DNA of 64,000 bases from Rhodospirillales bacterium URHD0017 (GCA_900110395.1 FODP01000016.1:1-64000); one strand, 5' to 3'; positions 8,824-18,400 are shown, counted from the stretch's first letter. The notes: generated from the sequence alone by a model not told the origin. Numbers and translations are program-made.

Positions 8824-9657
8824 CTAGACGAACCTGCCGGCGTGCCGCCACCAGGCCGCCGGCAGCAGCGACGATGCCCGTCGCGCCAGTTCCAGTGAAT
8901 CATAGAGAGCGAAGCAGGTCGCGCCGCTCCCGCTCATGGCGACGTGCCGGGCTCCCGTTCGGCCGAGATCCTTCAGAACCTGACCGACCAGGGGCGCCAG
9001 AGAGATCGCCGCTGGCGTGAGATCGTTACCGCGACCGGCGAGAACGCCGGCGAGTTCTGCGAGATCTCGCCACGGCGGTGGCGGCGGCCGCGCCGCGGAG
9101 AACGCGCCGCGGCGTGCGGCGAAGACATCGCGAGTGGCCAGCGCCGCACCCGGATTGACCAGCAGGACGGCGCACTCGGGCAACGGCGGCGCCCAGGCCA
9201 GGCGTTCGCCGACGCCGGATACGAAGGCGGTGCGACCGCCAAGGCACATCGGCACGTCAGCGCCCAGGCTTGCAGCGAGATCGAACAGCTCCTCTTCGGG
9301 CATCGCCACCCGCCAGAGCTCGACGAGCTCGCGCAGCGTTGCGGCGGCATCGGCAGATCCGCCGCCCAGACCCGCAGCTATGGGTATATGCTTGACCAGA
9401 CGGATCGCGGCGCGCGGCGCCACCCCTGCCCGGTCAGCCAACAGGCGCGCCGCCTTCAGGACCAAGTTGTCCGCCTCTCCGGCCAGCGTACCCGCCAGCG
9501 GTCCATCGAGACCGAGCGACAGTCGATCGGCAGGCTGTGCTTCGACCTGGTCGGCCAGGTCGACGAAGGCTACGAGGGAGTCGAGCAAATGGTAGCCGTC
9601 GTCGCGGCGGCCGACGACGTTCAGCCAGAGATTGACCTTGGCATGCGCCGGCCGCAC
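8824..9657 (-). CDS. ispE: 4-diphosphocytidyl-2-C-methyl-D-erythritol kinase
   Basis: 277 residues, GHMP-kinase fold. It phosphorylates CDP-methylerythritol in the non-mevalonate isoprenoid pathway. The start AKVNLWLNVVGRRDDGYHLLDS carries the substrate-binding Lys and the DGYH motif of IspE. The ATP-binding glycine loop is PIAAGLGGGSADAAATLREL, and the third GHMP motif is MSGSGATCFALY. Length is normal. It follows the TPR gene on the same strand after 21 bases and ends two bases from the convergent Sel1 gene. Confidence 0.95.
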   Translation of the reverse strand: MRPAHAKVNLWLNVVGRRDDGYHLLDSLVAFVDLADQVEAQPADRLSLGLDGPLAGTLAGEADNLVLKAARLLADRAGVAPRAAIRLVKHIPIAAGLGGGSADAAATLRELVELWRVAMPEEELFDLAASLGADVPMCLGGRTAFVSGVGERLAWAPPLPECAVLLVNPGAALATRDVFAARRGAFSAARPPPPPWRDLAELAGVLAGRGNDLTPAAISLAPLVGQVLKDLGRTGARHVAMSGSGATCFALYDSLELARRASSLLPAAWWRHAGRFV

Positions 9658-9678
9658 CGGATCGGGCCGTGTGCTGGT

Positions 9679-11469
9679 TCAGCCGCCCTGCTTGGCCTCG
9701 GCGGGCTTCTCGTAGACCGTCGGCTTGTCGTTGGCGGCGCTCAGCCCGTTCTCGATCTTGTCCTTGATCACCGGCAGGCGGTCCTTGTCCGGCTTCTGGT
9801 TGAGTGCGCGCTCCCACTGGAAGCGTGCCTCGCGCTTGCGGCCGACATGCCAGTAGGCATCGCCGAGATGCTCGATGATGGTGGCGTCGTCGCCCTTCTG
9901 CTCGGCGGCACGCTCCAGCCACTCCACGGCCTTGTCGTACTGGCCGAGGCGATAGAATGCCCAGCCCACCGAATCGGTGATGGCGCCGTCGTCGGGCCGA
10001 AGCTCGGTGGCCCGCTCCAGCATCTTCATGCCTTCCTCGAGATGCAGGCCCTGGTCGATCCAGCTGTAGCCTAGATAGTTCAGCACATGCGGCTGCTCGG
10101 GCGAGAGCTCGAGCGCCTTCTTCATGTCGGCTTCGGCCTTGGGCCACTGCTTGGTTCGCTCGAGCACAATGCCGCGGCCAAAGAACACCGACCAGTGGCG
10201 CTCCTCGAGGTTGCGGATGCGCTTGATCGCCGTGTCATAGGCCTGGACGGCGTCGCTGTACTTCTCCTTGCCCCGCAGCAAGTCAGCCAGGGTCAGCGCA
10301 GCATCGATGCGATCGGGCTTCTCGGCGACCAGGGTCCTGAGACGGCTGACCGCCTGATCGAACTTCTCCTGCTGAGCGTCGAGAGCGGCAACGCGCAGTC
10401 GGGCCTGCCAGTAAAGCGGCGAGTTCGGGCCGATCTTGTTCAGCGCTTCGATGGCCTTGGGGACCATCTGGAACTGCTCGTAGAGGCCCGCGACCATCAG
10501 CCAGGCGAAGTCATGCTCGGGCTTCAGGTAGGCGGCGAGCTGATAGAAGATCAGAGCCAGGTCGGCGCGCATATTGCGCGGATCGGCGGACAGGATGCCG
10601 CCGATATCGAACAGGATCTCGGAGATGCCTGACGCCGGCGTCGGTTGCGGCGGCATCGGTGCGTTGGGGGCGATCAGGCCATCCATCACCACGGCGTCGC
10701 TGTACTTCTCGCCGTAGGTCTTCAGGAGATCGCGCGCTTCGGCGGTCTTGCCGAGTCGCATCAGGCCTTCGGCCACGGCCACGGTCGTGCGCAGTCCGTT
10801 CTTGTCGAGCGCCATGGCGCGGCGGTACTTGGCTTCCGCGGCGGCCTTGTCGCCGGCCATCTCGTCGATCTGCGCCTCGATCACCAGCGCCGGCGCTTCG
10901 GCACGCTCGCCGGCCGCGGGCTTCAGCTTGGCGATTCGTGCACGGGCGCCAACATAGTCCTTCTCGCCGGCCTTCAGCCAACCGAGCACATACTCGCGCA
11001 ACGGGCCGAGCTGGCTGTCGCCACCGATGCGTCCGAGCTGCTGCTCGGCGCTGCGATAGTCGCCCTTCTTGATGGACTGGACTGCCAGCACGAGGTTGGG
11101 CAGGCCATCGCCCGGCCGCGCCGTCAGAATCTGGGGTGCAAGTTGAGCGGCCTGATCGATGCGGCCGGCATACATGCGCAGCCGGAAGGCGGCATAGACC
11201 AGCTCCGGATCATTCGCCGCCTGGGCGAGCGCCAGATCGATCTGCTCGGCGGCAGTGTCGTAGTCGTGGTCCTGCTCGGCGACGCGGGCGGCAAGATAGC
11301 GGCCGCTCAGCGTGATCGCCGACAGTTGCAGGCCGCGCGGCGGCTGCGCCTGGCGCTGGGCAGGCGGCTTGGCCTGGCCAGCACCAGGGGTGCCCTGCTG
11401 GGCGTCGCCGGCCGTGGGGATCGAGAGAAGCAGCGCTGCCGATAGCAGCGCGATGTGTGTACGTCGCAT
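9679..11469 (-). CDS. TPR-repeat protein, periplasmic
   Basis: 596 residues from the ATG at 11469, five bases after the ETF-QO stop; earlier in-frame starts would lie inside that gene. The signal peptide (MRRTHIALLSAALLLSIPTAGDA) is followed by a Gln/Pro-rich linker and then tetratricopeptide repeats along nearly the whole length. Clear repeats lie towards the C-terminus (YLGYSWIDQGLHLEEGMKML, DSVGWAFYRLGQYDKAVEWL, HLGDAYWHVGRKREARFQWE). A protein of this type is commonly found between ETF-QO and ispE in related bacteria. It is presumably a scaffold protein in the envelope; partner unknown. Confidence 0.85.
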   Translation of the reverse strand: MRRTHIALLSAALLLSIPTAGDAQQGTPGAGQAKPPAQRQAQPPRGLQLSAITLSGRYLAARVAEQDHDYDTAAEQIDLALAQAANDPELVYAAFRLRMYAGRIDQAAQLAPQILTARPGDGLPNLVLAVQSIKKGDYRSAEQQLGRIGGDSQLGPLREYVLGWLKAGEKDYVGARARIAKLKPAAGERAEAPALVIEAQIDEMAGDKAAAEAKYRRAMALDKNGLRTTVAVAEGLMRLGKTAEARDLLKTYGEKYSDAVVMDGLIAPNAPMPPQPTPASGISEILFDIGGILSADPRNMRADLALIFYQLAAYLKPEHDFAWLMVAGLYEQFQMVPKAIEALNKIGPNSPLYWQARLRVAALDAQQEKFDQAVSRLRTLVAEKPDRIDAALTLADLLRGKEKYSDAVQAYDTAIKRIRNLEERHWSVFFGRGIVLERTKQWPKAEADMKKALELSPEQPHVLNYLGYSWIDQGLHLEEGMKMLERATELRPDDGAITDSVGWAFYRLGQYDKAVEWLERAAEQKGDDATIIEHLGDAYWHVGRKREARFQWERALNQKPDKDRLPVIKDKIENGLSAANDKPTVYEKPAEAKQGG

Positions 11470-11474
11470 GCAGC

Positions 11475-13130
11475 TCACATGTTGGGGTAATTGGGACCGC
11501 CGCCACCCTCGGGCACGGTCCAATCGATGTTCTGGGCCGGGTCCTTGATGTCGCAGGTCTTGCAGTGCACGCAGTTCTGGGCGTTGATCTGGAAGCGCGG
11601 CTGACCGTTGTCCGACGTCACCACCTCGTAAACGCCCGCCGGACAGTAGCGTTGCGCAGGCTCCGCATAGAGCGGCAGGTTGACCGCGATCGGGATCGAC
11701 GGATCGCGTAGCTTGAGATGGACCGGTTGGTCCTCCTCATGGTTGGTGTTCGACAGGAACACCGAGGACAGCTTGTCAAACGACAGCACGCCGTCGGGCT
11801 TGGGGTAGTGGATCGGCTGGAACTCGGCGGCCGGCCGCAGGCATTCATGGTCGGCCTTCTTGTGACGCATCGTCCACGGCACGCGGATGCCGAGATCGTG
11901 CAGCCACATGTCCATGCCGCCATAGAGAGTGCCCAGCGTGGTGCCCCACTGCAGCGCCGGCTTCACGTTGCGCACCTTGTCGAGATCCTTCCAGATCCAC
12001 GACGCCTTTACCTTGACCGGATAAGCGATGAGCTCGTCGCCACCCGTCTTGCCAGCCGCCAGCGCCTCGAAGGCGGCCTCGGCCGCCAGCATGCCGCTCT
12101 TGATGGCGTTGTGGCTGCCCTTGATTCGCGGCAGGTTCACGAAGCCTGCCGAACAGCCGATCAGCGCGCCACCGGGGAAGGTGAGTTTGGGCACCGACTG
12201 CACGCCGCCCTCGTTGATGGCGCGCGAGCCATAGGCCAGGCGCTTGCCGCCTTGCAGGTACTTGGCGACGTCAGGATGTGTCTTGAAGCGCTGGAACTCG
12301 TCGAACGGCGACAGATAGGGGTTCTCGTATTCGAGATGGATCACGAAGCCGATGGAAACGAGGTTGTCGCCGAAATGGTACATGAAGGAGCCGCCATGGC
12401 TGCCGGTCTCGCTGAGCGGCCAGCCCTGCGAGTGCACGACCAGGCCCTTCTGGAAGCGGGCCGGGTCGACTTGCCAGAGCTCCTTCAGCCCGATGCCGAA
12501 CTTCTGCGGATCGACGCCGTCACGCAGATCGAACTTGGCCATGAGCAGCTTGGCCAGCGAACCGCGCACACCCTCGGCAATCAGCGTGTACTTGGCATGC
12601 AGCTCCATGCCCGGCGTGTAGTTGTCCTTGTGCTTGCCGTCCTTGCCGACGCCCATGTCGCCCGTAGCGACGCCCTTGACCGAGCCGTCTTCGTTGTAGA
12701 GCACCTCGGCGGCAGCAAAGCCCGGATAGATTTCGACGCCCAGCGCCTCGGCCTGTTGGCCGAGCCAGCGGCAGACATCGCCCAGGCTGACGATGTAGTT
12801 GCCGTGGTTGTTCATCAGACGCGGCATCAGGAAGTTGGGGAAGCGATAGGAGCCGGCCTTGCTCATGAACAGGAACTGGTCATCAGTCACCTGGGTCTCG
12901 AGCGGAGCGCCCTTCTCCTTCCAGTCCGGGATCAGTTCGTTGAGGCCGATCGGATCGACGACCGCGCCTGACAGGATGTGCGCTCCGATCTCCGATCCCT
13001 TTTCGATCAGGCAGACGGAGACCTCGTGGTTGCGCTCGGCGGCAAGTTGCTTGAGGCGGATCGCCGCCGACAGCCCGGCCGGGCCGGCGCCAACGATCAG
13101 CACGTCATATTCCATCGACTCGCGCGCCAT
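11475..13130 (-). CDS. electron transfer flavoprotein-ubiquinone oxidoreductase
   Basis: 551 residues, inner-membrane-associated FAD/[4Fe-4S] enzyme that passes electrons from ETF (fatty and amino acid oxidation) to ubiquinone. Visible: FAD fold YDVLIVGAGPAGLSAAIRL near the N-terminus, the GSHNAIKSG/AAEAAFEAL region, and the C-terminal ferredoxin-like loop NAQNCVHCKTCDIKDPAQNI with the cluster cysteines, ending GGGGPNYPNM. Length matches the family. First gene of an ETF-QO / TPR / ispE string. The electron route fits the acyl-CoA dehydrogenase and crotonase genes found further right. Confidence 0.95.
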   Translation of the reverse strand: MARESMEYDVLIVGAGPAGLSAAIRLKQLAAERNHEVSVCLIEKGSEIGAHILSGAVVDPIGLNELIPDWKEKGAPLETQVTDDQFLFMSKAGSYRFPNFLMPRLMNNHGNYIVSLGDVCRWLGQQAEALGVEIYPGFAAAEVLYNEDGSVKGVATGDMGVGKDGKHKDNYTPGMELHAKYTLIAEGVRGSLAKLLMAKFDLRDGVDPQKFGIGLKELWQVDPARFQKGLVVHSQGWPLSETGSHGGSFMYHFGDNLVSIGFVIHLEYENPYLSPFDEFQRFKTHPDVAKYLQGGKRLAYGSRAINEGGVQSVPKLTFPGGALIGCSAGFVNLPRIKGSHNAIKSGMLAAEAAFEALAAGKTGGDELIAYPVKVKASWIWKDLDKVRNVKPALQWGTTLGTLYGGMDMWLHDLGIRVPWTMRHKKADHECLRPAAEFQPIHYPKPDGVLSFDKLSSVFLSNTNHEEDQPVHLKLRDPSIPIAVNLPLYAEPAQRYCPAGVYEVVTSDNGQPRFQINAQNCVHCKTCDIKDPAQNIDWTVPEGGGGPNYPNM

Positions 13131-13248
13131 GCCCGTCTCGCTCTGCAGTGCCTTTTCAACATGGACGCGCCGCAGCGAGGCGACGATCCTTCAATCGTAG
13201 ATAGCCTGTTGGGGGGTAAATCGCCACCCAGCCAAAAGGGGAATTCCC

Positions 13249-14316
13249 GTGGCAGAGCTGACCGGAATCGAGAGCAAACTCTTCACTGCCCGTGATTTTG
13301 GGCTGGAAAGCGGGCAAACGCTGCCCGTGCTCGAGCTCGCCTACGAAACTTACGGTACCCTGTCACCAAAGCGCGACAACGCGATCCTGGCCGTCCACGG
13401 CTACACATCGAGCCATCACGCCGCAGGCCGCAATGCAGCCGGCAAGCAAGGACGCGGCGTGACCGAAGGCGCCGCCGGATGGTTCGACGGGCTGATCGGT
13501 CCCGGCAAGGCGGTCGATACCAATCGCTACTTCGTCGTGTCGGTGAATGCGCTGGGATCGGCGCACGGCAGCACCGGCCCCAACTGCAAGGACCCTCGCA
13601 CGGGCAAACCCTATGGCCCGACATTCCCCGAGATCACGATGCGCGACATCGTGGCGGCTGAGAAGCTCCTCGTCGATTCACTGGGGCTCACCAGCCTGGT
13701 CGCCGTGATCGGCCCATCGATGGGCGGCTTCCAATCGTTCCAGTGGGCCGCCTCCTATCCCGGCTTCATGAAGGCAATCGTACCCTCGGTGACGGCGCCG
13801 CGCTCGCCGGGCGGACTCGATCGGCTGGAGGCATTGCAGAAGCGCTTGGCCAGCGATCCCAACTGGAACGGTGGCTGGTACTACGACAATGGTGGCATCG
13901 CCCGCACGCTCGAGGAGATCCGCTTCGAGACGCTGATGAACTATGGTCAGAACGAGATCCTTGCCGAGACCATGCCTGATCCGAAGGCACGCGAGGCGGC
14001 GATCCGTGCCAACGCCAAGGCGTGGTCGCAGATCTATGACGGACATTCGATGGTGGCGCTGCGCCGCGCAATCGGCAGCTTCGACATCACAGGCGACTAC
14101 GCCAAGCTCAAGAACACCAAGGTGCTCTACGTCCAGTCGGCGTCCGACAAGCTGTTCGACATCGCGCTCAGCCCCGGCTACGTGAGCGATATGCGCAAGA
14201 GCGGCATCGATGTCACCTACGTTGAACTGCCGACCAACAAGGGCCACATGGCAAGCCACGCCGACGCAGCGCTGTGGGCGCCCATTCTCGGCGCGTTCCT
14301 CAAACGCCTGTCATGA
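13249..14316 (+). CDS. alpha/beta hydrolase of the homoserine O-acetyltransferase (MetX) family
   Basis: 355 residues from GTG 13249 behind AAAAGGGGAATTCCC. MetX-family marks: YETYGTLSPKRDNAIL, then HGYTSSHH, the NALGSAHGSTGP loop, nucleophile Ser157 in GPSMGGFQSFQWA, a catalytic Asp in SASDKLFD near 300 and His in KGHMASH near 335. True MetX enzymes usually read GGSMGGMQ and take homoserine. The changed elbow and the absence of other methionine genes make the substrate uncertain, so I do not assign metX. It overlaps the downstream uracil-DNA glycosylase gene by four bases (ATGA). Confidence 0.8.
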   Translation: MAELTGIESKLFTARDFGLESGQTLPVLELAYETYGTLSPKRDNAILAVHGYTSSHHAAGRNAAGKQGRGVTEGAAGWFDGLIGPGKAVDTNRYFVVSVNALGSAHGSTGPNCKDPRTGKPYGPTFPEITMRDIVAAEKLLVDSLGLTSLVAVIGPSMGGFQSFQWAASYPGFMKAIVPSVTAPRSPGGLDRLEALQKRLASDPNWNGGWYYDNGGIARTLEEIRFETLMNYGQNEILAETMPDPKAREAAIRANAKAWSQIYDGHSMVALRRAIGSFDITGDYAKLKNTKVLYVQSASDKLFDIALSPGYVSDMRKSGIDVTYVELPTNKGHMASHADAALWAPILGAFLKRLS

Positions 14317-15155
14317 ACCAGGCAATCGCCCGCGAAGACCTCGAATCGCTGCTCCGATGGTACGTCGATCAGGGAATTGACGAGTCCATCGGCGAGGAGG
14401 CCATCGACCGCTTCGCGGCACCCGCACCGCAGGCTGCACCTGCGCCGATCCAGCAAAAAGCACCGACTGCCCCGACACCCATACGCCCCGCACCAGTGGC
14501 TCCTGCTGCCCTTCGCGGTCCGGTTCCCATCGAATCGCCCCAGCTTGTCGAGGACGCGCGGGCTCTGGCGCAACGCTGCAACAGCGTCGAAGAGCTCGAG
14601 GCGGCAGTGCGCGCCTTCGACGGTTGCGCGCTCAAACGCACGGCAAAGAATACCGTGTTCGCCGACGGCGTGGTCGGCTCGCCGGTCATGATCGTGGGCG
14701 AGGCGCCGGGCGGCGACGAAGACCGCCTGGGCAAGCCGTTCGTGGGCGTGAGCGGCCAGCTCATGGACCGCATGTTCGATGCCATCGGCATGAGCCGCGA
14801 ACGCGACCTTTACATCACCAACATCCTGTTCTGGCGTCCGCCCGGCAATCGCACGCCGACGCTGGCCGAGCAGGCGATCTGCATGGCCTTCACGCGCCGC
14901 CATATCGAGCTGGCCCGCCCCAAAGTGCTGGTCCTGGCGGGCGGCACGGCGGCCAAGTCGGTGCTCGACACCACCGAAGGCATCATGCGCCTGCGCGGCA
15001 AGTGGACGACCCTCGGCCTCGACGACGGCAGCGCGGTTCCCACTCTGCCGACTTTCCATCCTGCCTATCTGCTGCGCACGCCTGCCAGCAAGCGGCAGAG
15101 CTGGTCCGACCTCCTGTCGCTCGACAAGAAGCTGCGTGAGCTCGGCATCAGGTGA
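14313..15155 (+). CDS. type-4 uracil-DNA glycosylase
   Basis: 280 residues from the ATG at 14313, which overlaps the previous stop (ATGA). It removes uracil from DNA. After an Ala/Pro-rich N-terminal region of about 80 residues come the family motifs: GCALKRTAKNTVFADG, the active-site loop VGEAPGGDEDRLGKPFVGVS, ITNILFWRPPGNRTPT, and the DNA-intercalation/His motif TFHPAYLLRTPASKRQSW. Family-4 enzymes hold an Fe-S cluster; cysteines in DGCALK and ICMAF are visible candidates. The proline-rich leader is typical of alphaproteobacterial members. Confidence 0.93.
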   Translation: MNQAIAREDLESLLRWYVDQGIDESIGEEAIDRFAAPAPQAAPAPIQQKAPTAPTPIRPAPVAPAALRGPVPIESPQLVEDARALAQRCNSVEELEAAVRAFDGCALKRTAKNTVFADGVVGSPVMIVGEAPGGDEDRLGKPFVGVSGQLMDRMFDAIGMSRERDLYITNILFWRPPGNRTPTLAEQAICMAFTRRHIELARPKVLVLAGGTAAKSVLDTTEGIMRLRGKWTTLGLDDGSAVPTLPTFHPAYLLRTPASKRQSWSDLLSLDKKLRELGIR

Positions 15156-15580
15156 TGCAACAGACCGGCGGGTGCATGTGCGGCGCGGTTCGCTTCAAGA
15201 CGAGGGGTGAGCCGTCACGCGTGACGATCTGCCATTGCACCTGGTGCCAGCGCCGGACCGGCACGGCCTTCGGGACGGAAGTCATGTTCAACAGCGATCA
15301 GGTCGAGATGACGGGCGACGAGCTTGCCCGTTATCGGCACGTTTCCGACGAATCGGGCCGATGGCTCGAAGTCGAATTCTGCCGGCGCTGCGGCACGAAT
15401 TTCGGTTTCACGCTGGAGGCGGTTCCTGGCGTGCGCACGCTGCCCGCTGGCGCGTTCGACGATCCGACCTGGATCACGGCGGAACGCTACAAGTTCCGCC
15501 ACGTCTTCCTGCGATCGAGGCGAGAGTGGTCGGACCTCTCGCCTCACGTCGAGCAGTACGAGCGGCATTTCCGCTCGTAG
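15155..15580 (+). CDS. GFA-family zinc protein (glutathione-dependent formaldehyde-activating type)
   Basis: 141 residues from ATG 15155, sharing one base with the preceding stop (TGATG). The fold of the GFA family binds two zincs; ligands are visible as CMCGAVRF near the start, CHCTWCQRRTGTAFG (a CxCxxC set), and FCRRCGTNFGF near residue 95. The family name comes from Gfa of formaldehyde metabolism, but most members have unknown substrates and are only loosely tied to S-hydroxymethyl-glutathione. Its coupling with a DNA glycosylase gene gives no further hint. Confidence 0.85.
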   Translation: MQQTGGCMCGAVRFKTRGEPSRVTICHCTWCQRRTGTAFGTEVMFNSDQVEMTGDELARYRHVSDESGRWLEVEFCRRCGTNFGFTLEAVPGVRTLPAGAFDDPTWITAERYKFRHVFLRSRREWSDLSPHVEQYERHFRS

Positions 15581-15584
15581 AACT

Positions 15585-15611
15585 TTCCTCCCCAGCGAAG
15601 CTGGGGAGGAA
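15585..15611. terminator. perfect hairpin between convergent genes
   Basis: Twelve-base arms TTCCTCCCCAGC (15585-15596) and GCTGGGGAGGAA (15600-15611) with a GAA loop lie between the stops of the GFA gene and the convergent molybdenum hydroxylase gene. The placement suits a bidirectional terminator. There is no long T-run, and the sequence also resembles a dispersed palindromic repeat. Confidence 0.6.
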
Positions 15612-15619
15612 GCAGAAGA

Positions 15620-17884
15620 TCAGTCGGCAGCCTTCGCCAGCGGCTCGGGCTCCAGGGCCTCCAACACCTTCGGCGGCGACATGGGCAGGCTGTAGAGCCG
15701 CAAACCCAACGCGCCGTGCATGGCATTGGCGACGGCCGCCATCACCGGCACCAGCGGCACCTCGCCGACGCCGCGAACGCCCTGTGGATGCTTGGGATTC
15801 GGGATCTCGATCATGACGGCGTCGAGCTTGGGCAGGTCCGACGTCACGGGCATGCGATAGTCGAGGAAACCCGCGTTATCGAGCTCGCCGCGCTTGTTGT
15901 AGATGTACTCCTCGCTGAGCGCCCAGCCGATGCCCTGGGCGACGCCGCCCTGGATCTGGCCCTCGCAGTAGTCGGGATGGATCGCGCGGCCGACATCCTG
16001 GAAGGCGGTGTAGCGCGTGATCCAGGCGCGGCCGGTGTCGGGATCGACCTCGACATCGCAGATGTGCGTGCTGAATCCGCCCTCGGCGCCGGCGGTGTTG
16101 CTCGACGAGCCGGCGCCGATCGGGCCACCCGTCTCGCTCGCCTTGGCCGCGATCTGGGCCAGAGACAGCGGCTCGAACTTGCCGGCGTTGTCGCCGGCCG
16201 GACGGGCAAAGCCGTTGTCCCAGGTCACGGCGTCCGGCTCGATCTTCCAGATCTTGGCGGCGCGCTCGCACAGGGTCTTGATGACCTTCTCGGCCGATTG
16301 CGTGACCACCATCGCCGAGGCGAAGGTGACACGGCTGCCGCCGGTCAGGTTCGAGAAGCCGATGCTGCTGGTGTCGCCGATCAGCACCTGGATCTTGCTG
16401 TGGTCGATGCCCAGAAGCTCGGCGGCGATGTTGGCCGTCGAGGCGCGCGAGCCGCCGATGTCGGGATGGCCGGTCATCACCACGATCGAGCCGTCCTCGT
16501 TGACGCTCATCTGGGCGCTCGATTCGCCGCCGGCGTTGAACCAGTAGCCGCTCGCCACGCCGCGTCCCTGGTTGGGGCCGAGCGGCGCCTTGTAATGCGG
16601 ATGGGCGAGCGCCTGCTTCACCGTCTCCTGGTAGCCCATGACCGGATAGACCGGGCCATGCACCGCCTTGGTGCCCTGCTTGGCGGAGTTCTTGAGGCGC
16701 AGCTCGAGCGGATCCATGCCGAGCTTCTCGGCGAGCTCATCGAGCACGCATTCGACGGCATAGGCGCCGATCGGCGCGCCGGGCGCGCGGTAGGCCGCGA
16801 CCTTCGATCGGTTGGAGACGACATCGAAGCCCTGCGTATGGGCGTTCGCGATGTCGTAGGGCCCGAAGGCGCAGCCGGCGGCGCCGCGGATCGGCGAGCC
16901 CGGGAAGGCGCCGGCCTGCAGCCAGTAGGTGCCCTGGCCGGCGACGATCGTACCGTCCTTCTTGGCGCCGATCTTGACCTTGCTCATCGAGCCCGAGGTC
17001 GGGCCGGAGGCACGGAACACCTCTTCGCGCGACATCACCATCTTGACCGGCCGGCCCGACTTCCTGGCCAGCACCAGCGCCAGCGGCTCGAGGTAGACGA
17101 TGGTCTTGCCGCCGAAGCCGCCGCCGATCTCGGCGGGGATGGCGCGGATGTCGCTCTGCTGCGTGCCGGTCAGGAGGGCGGACATGGCGCGGACCATGAA
17201 CTGGCCCTGGCTCGAACTCCAGATCGTGGCCTTGCCGTCGACGACGCTGACCAGGCACGCATGCGGCTCGATGTAGCCCTGGTGCACCGCCTCGGTCTCG
17301 AAGCTGCGCTCGACGATCACGTCGGCTTCCTTGAAGCCCGCCTCGACGTCACCCTTCTTGTGCTCGAGAGTGCCGGCGATGTTGGACGGCTTTCCGTCGA
17401 ACTTGACGTGGTCGTGAAGCGGCGCGGCGCCCGGCTTCATCGCGTCCTTGACGCTGATCGCCCAGGGCAGGACCTCGTAGTCGACCTTGATCAGCTTCAG
17501 CGCTTCGGCCGCAACTGCCTGCGAGATCGCGGCGACAGCGGCGACCGGATGGCCGTGGAACAGCGCCTTCTCGCGCGCCATGACGTTGCGGCACATCCAG
17601 CGCATGTCCTGGATGCCCAGCATCACCGGTCCCTTGTCGATCGGGAAATCGACGATGTCCTTGGACGTCATGACGGCCATGACTCCCGGCAGCTTCTCGG
17701 CTTTGGAGGTGTCGATTGATTTGATGCGGGCGTGCGGATGGGGGCTGCGCAGCACCTTGCCCCAGATCATGCCGGGCATGGTCGTGTCGGCCGCGTAGGC
17801 GGCCCGCCCGGTGACCTTGTCGGCGCCGTCAGGCCGGGGAGTACGCTTGCCGATCCACTTGTTGTCCGGGTTGTCGTTGGTCAT
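15620..17884 (-). CDS. molybdenum hydroxylase large subunit (xanthine dehydrogenase/CoxL family)
   Basis: 754 residues, molybdopterin-cytosine-dinucleotide-binding subunit of the xanthine/aldehyde/CO dehydrogenase family. Visible: WIGKRTPRPDGADKVTGRAAY start, IGGGFGGKTIVYLEPLALVL cofactor loop near residue 255, GAPIGAYAVECVLDELAEKL, and GVGEVPLVP near the end with the Glu that acts as general base in the family. It has no ferredoxin or FAD domain. No small or medium subunit and no MobA/CoxD-type maturation gene is adjacent, so partners must come from elsewhere. It is not a CO dehydrogenase by any motif I can confirm. Substrate unknown. Confidence 0.88.
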   Translation of the reverse strand: MTNDNPDNKWIGKRTPRPDGADKVTGRAAYAADTTMPGMIWGKVLRSPHPHARIKSIDTSKAEKLPGVMAVMTSKDIVDFPIDKGPVMLGIQDMRWMCRNVMAREKALFHGHPVAAVAAISQAVAAEALKLIKVDYEVLPWAISVKDAMKPGAAPLHDHVKFDGKPSNIAGTLEHKKGDVEAGFKEADVIVERSFETEAVHQGYIEPHACLVSVVDGKATIWSSSQGQFMVRAMSALLTGTQQSDIRAIPAEIGGGFGGKTIVYLEPLALVLARKSGRPVKMVMSREEVFRASGPTSGSMSKVKIGAKKDGTIVAGQGTYWLQAGAFPGSPIRGAAGCAFGPYDIANAHTQGFDVVSNRSKVAAYRAPGAPIGAYAVECVLDELAEKLGMDPLELRLKNSAKQGTKAVHGPVYPVMGYQETVKQALAHPHYKAPLGPNQGRGVASGYWFNAGGESSAQMSVNEDGSIVVMTGHPDIGGSRASTANIAAELLGIDHSKIQVLIGDTSSIGFSNLTGGSRVTFASAMVVTQSAEKVIKTLCERAAKIWKIEPDAVTWDNGFARPAGDNAGKFEPLSLAQIAAKASETGGPIGAGSSSNTAGAEGGFSTHICDVEVDPDTGRAWITRYTAFQDVGRAIHPDYCEGQIQGGVAQGIGWALSEEYIYNKRGELDNAGFLDYRMPVTSDLPKLDAVMIEIPNPKHPQGVRGVGEVPLVPVMAAVANAMHGALGLRLYSLPMSPPKVLEALEPEPLAKAAD

Positions 17885-17974
17885 GGCCGTTCGTCCTCAA
17901 AATGGGCGGTGAACGAGGAAATTCGCCCCGCGATCAGAACGGGTTACGACCCGCGGATCAAGCGGGATATGGTT

Positions 17975-18400
17975 CTACAGTTTCTTTCTGAGAAAGAACT
18001 TCTTGTGGCCTTTGGGGTAGTCGTCGAGGGTGGCGAACACCTCGTAGCCCCGCCTTTCGTAGAAAGGCCGCGCCTGGAAGGAATGGGTATCAAGGTCGAC
18101 CGCATGGCAGCCCCGCTCGCGGGCATAGGCCTCGGCCTGGTCCATGAGCTGTGTCGCCCAGCCTTTTCCGCGGACAGCCTCATCGACCCAGAGATACGAG
18201 ATATGCAGCCAACCGCCCCAGATTTGACCTAAAAGGCCGCCCAGCGTTTCACCGCGCTCGTTCCTCAGGTACAGGTGCAGCGGATACCAGGCGGAGAGGC
18301 CGGTAACGCCGACATTGAAGATATCGAGGTGATCGCGCACGAACTGAGCGTTCGTGCCCGCCTGGTCGAAAACGATCGTCAGGTCATCTGTCGGCTTCAA
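17975..18400 (-). CDS. GNAT-family N-acetyltransferase
   Basis: 141 residues from a TTG at 18400; no ATG or GTG is suitably placed. The acetyl-CoA binding motif A is clear: LHISYLWVDEAVRGKGWATQ, then LMDQAEAYARERGC (Q/RxxGxG/A pattern), followed by LDTHSFQARPFYERRGYEVF, the classic GNAT C-terminal half. Substrate unknown. It lies between the molybdenum hydroxylase and LysR genes on the same strand but with sizeable gaps on both sides. Confidence 0.82.
   Translation of the reverse strand: MKPTDDLTIVFDQAGTNAQFVRDHLDIFNVGVTGLSAWYPLHLYLRNERGETLGGLLGQIWGGWLHISYLWVDEAVRGKGWATQLMDQAEAYARERGCHAVDLDTHSFQARPFYERRGYEVFATLDDYPKGHKKFFLRKKL

Noticed and set aside
13249..14316. Assignment as metX (methionine synthesis)
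   Set aside because: Family membership is clear, but the nucleophile elbow is GPSMGGF instead of the usual GGSMGGM and no met genes are adjacent, so a specific gene symbol is not justified.
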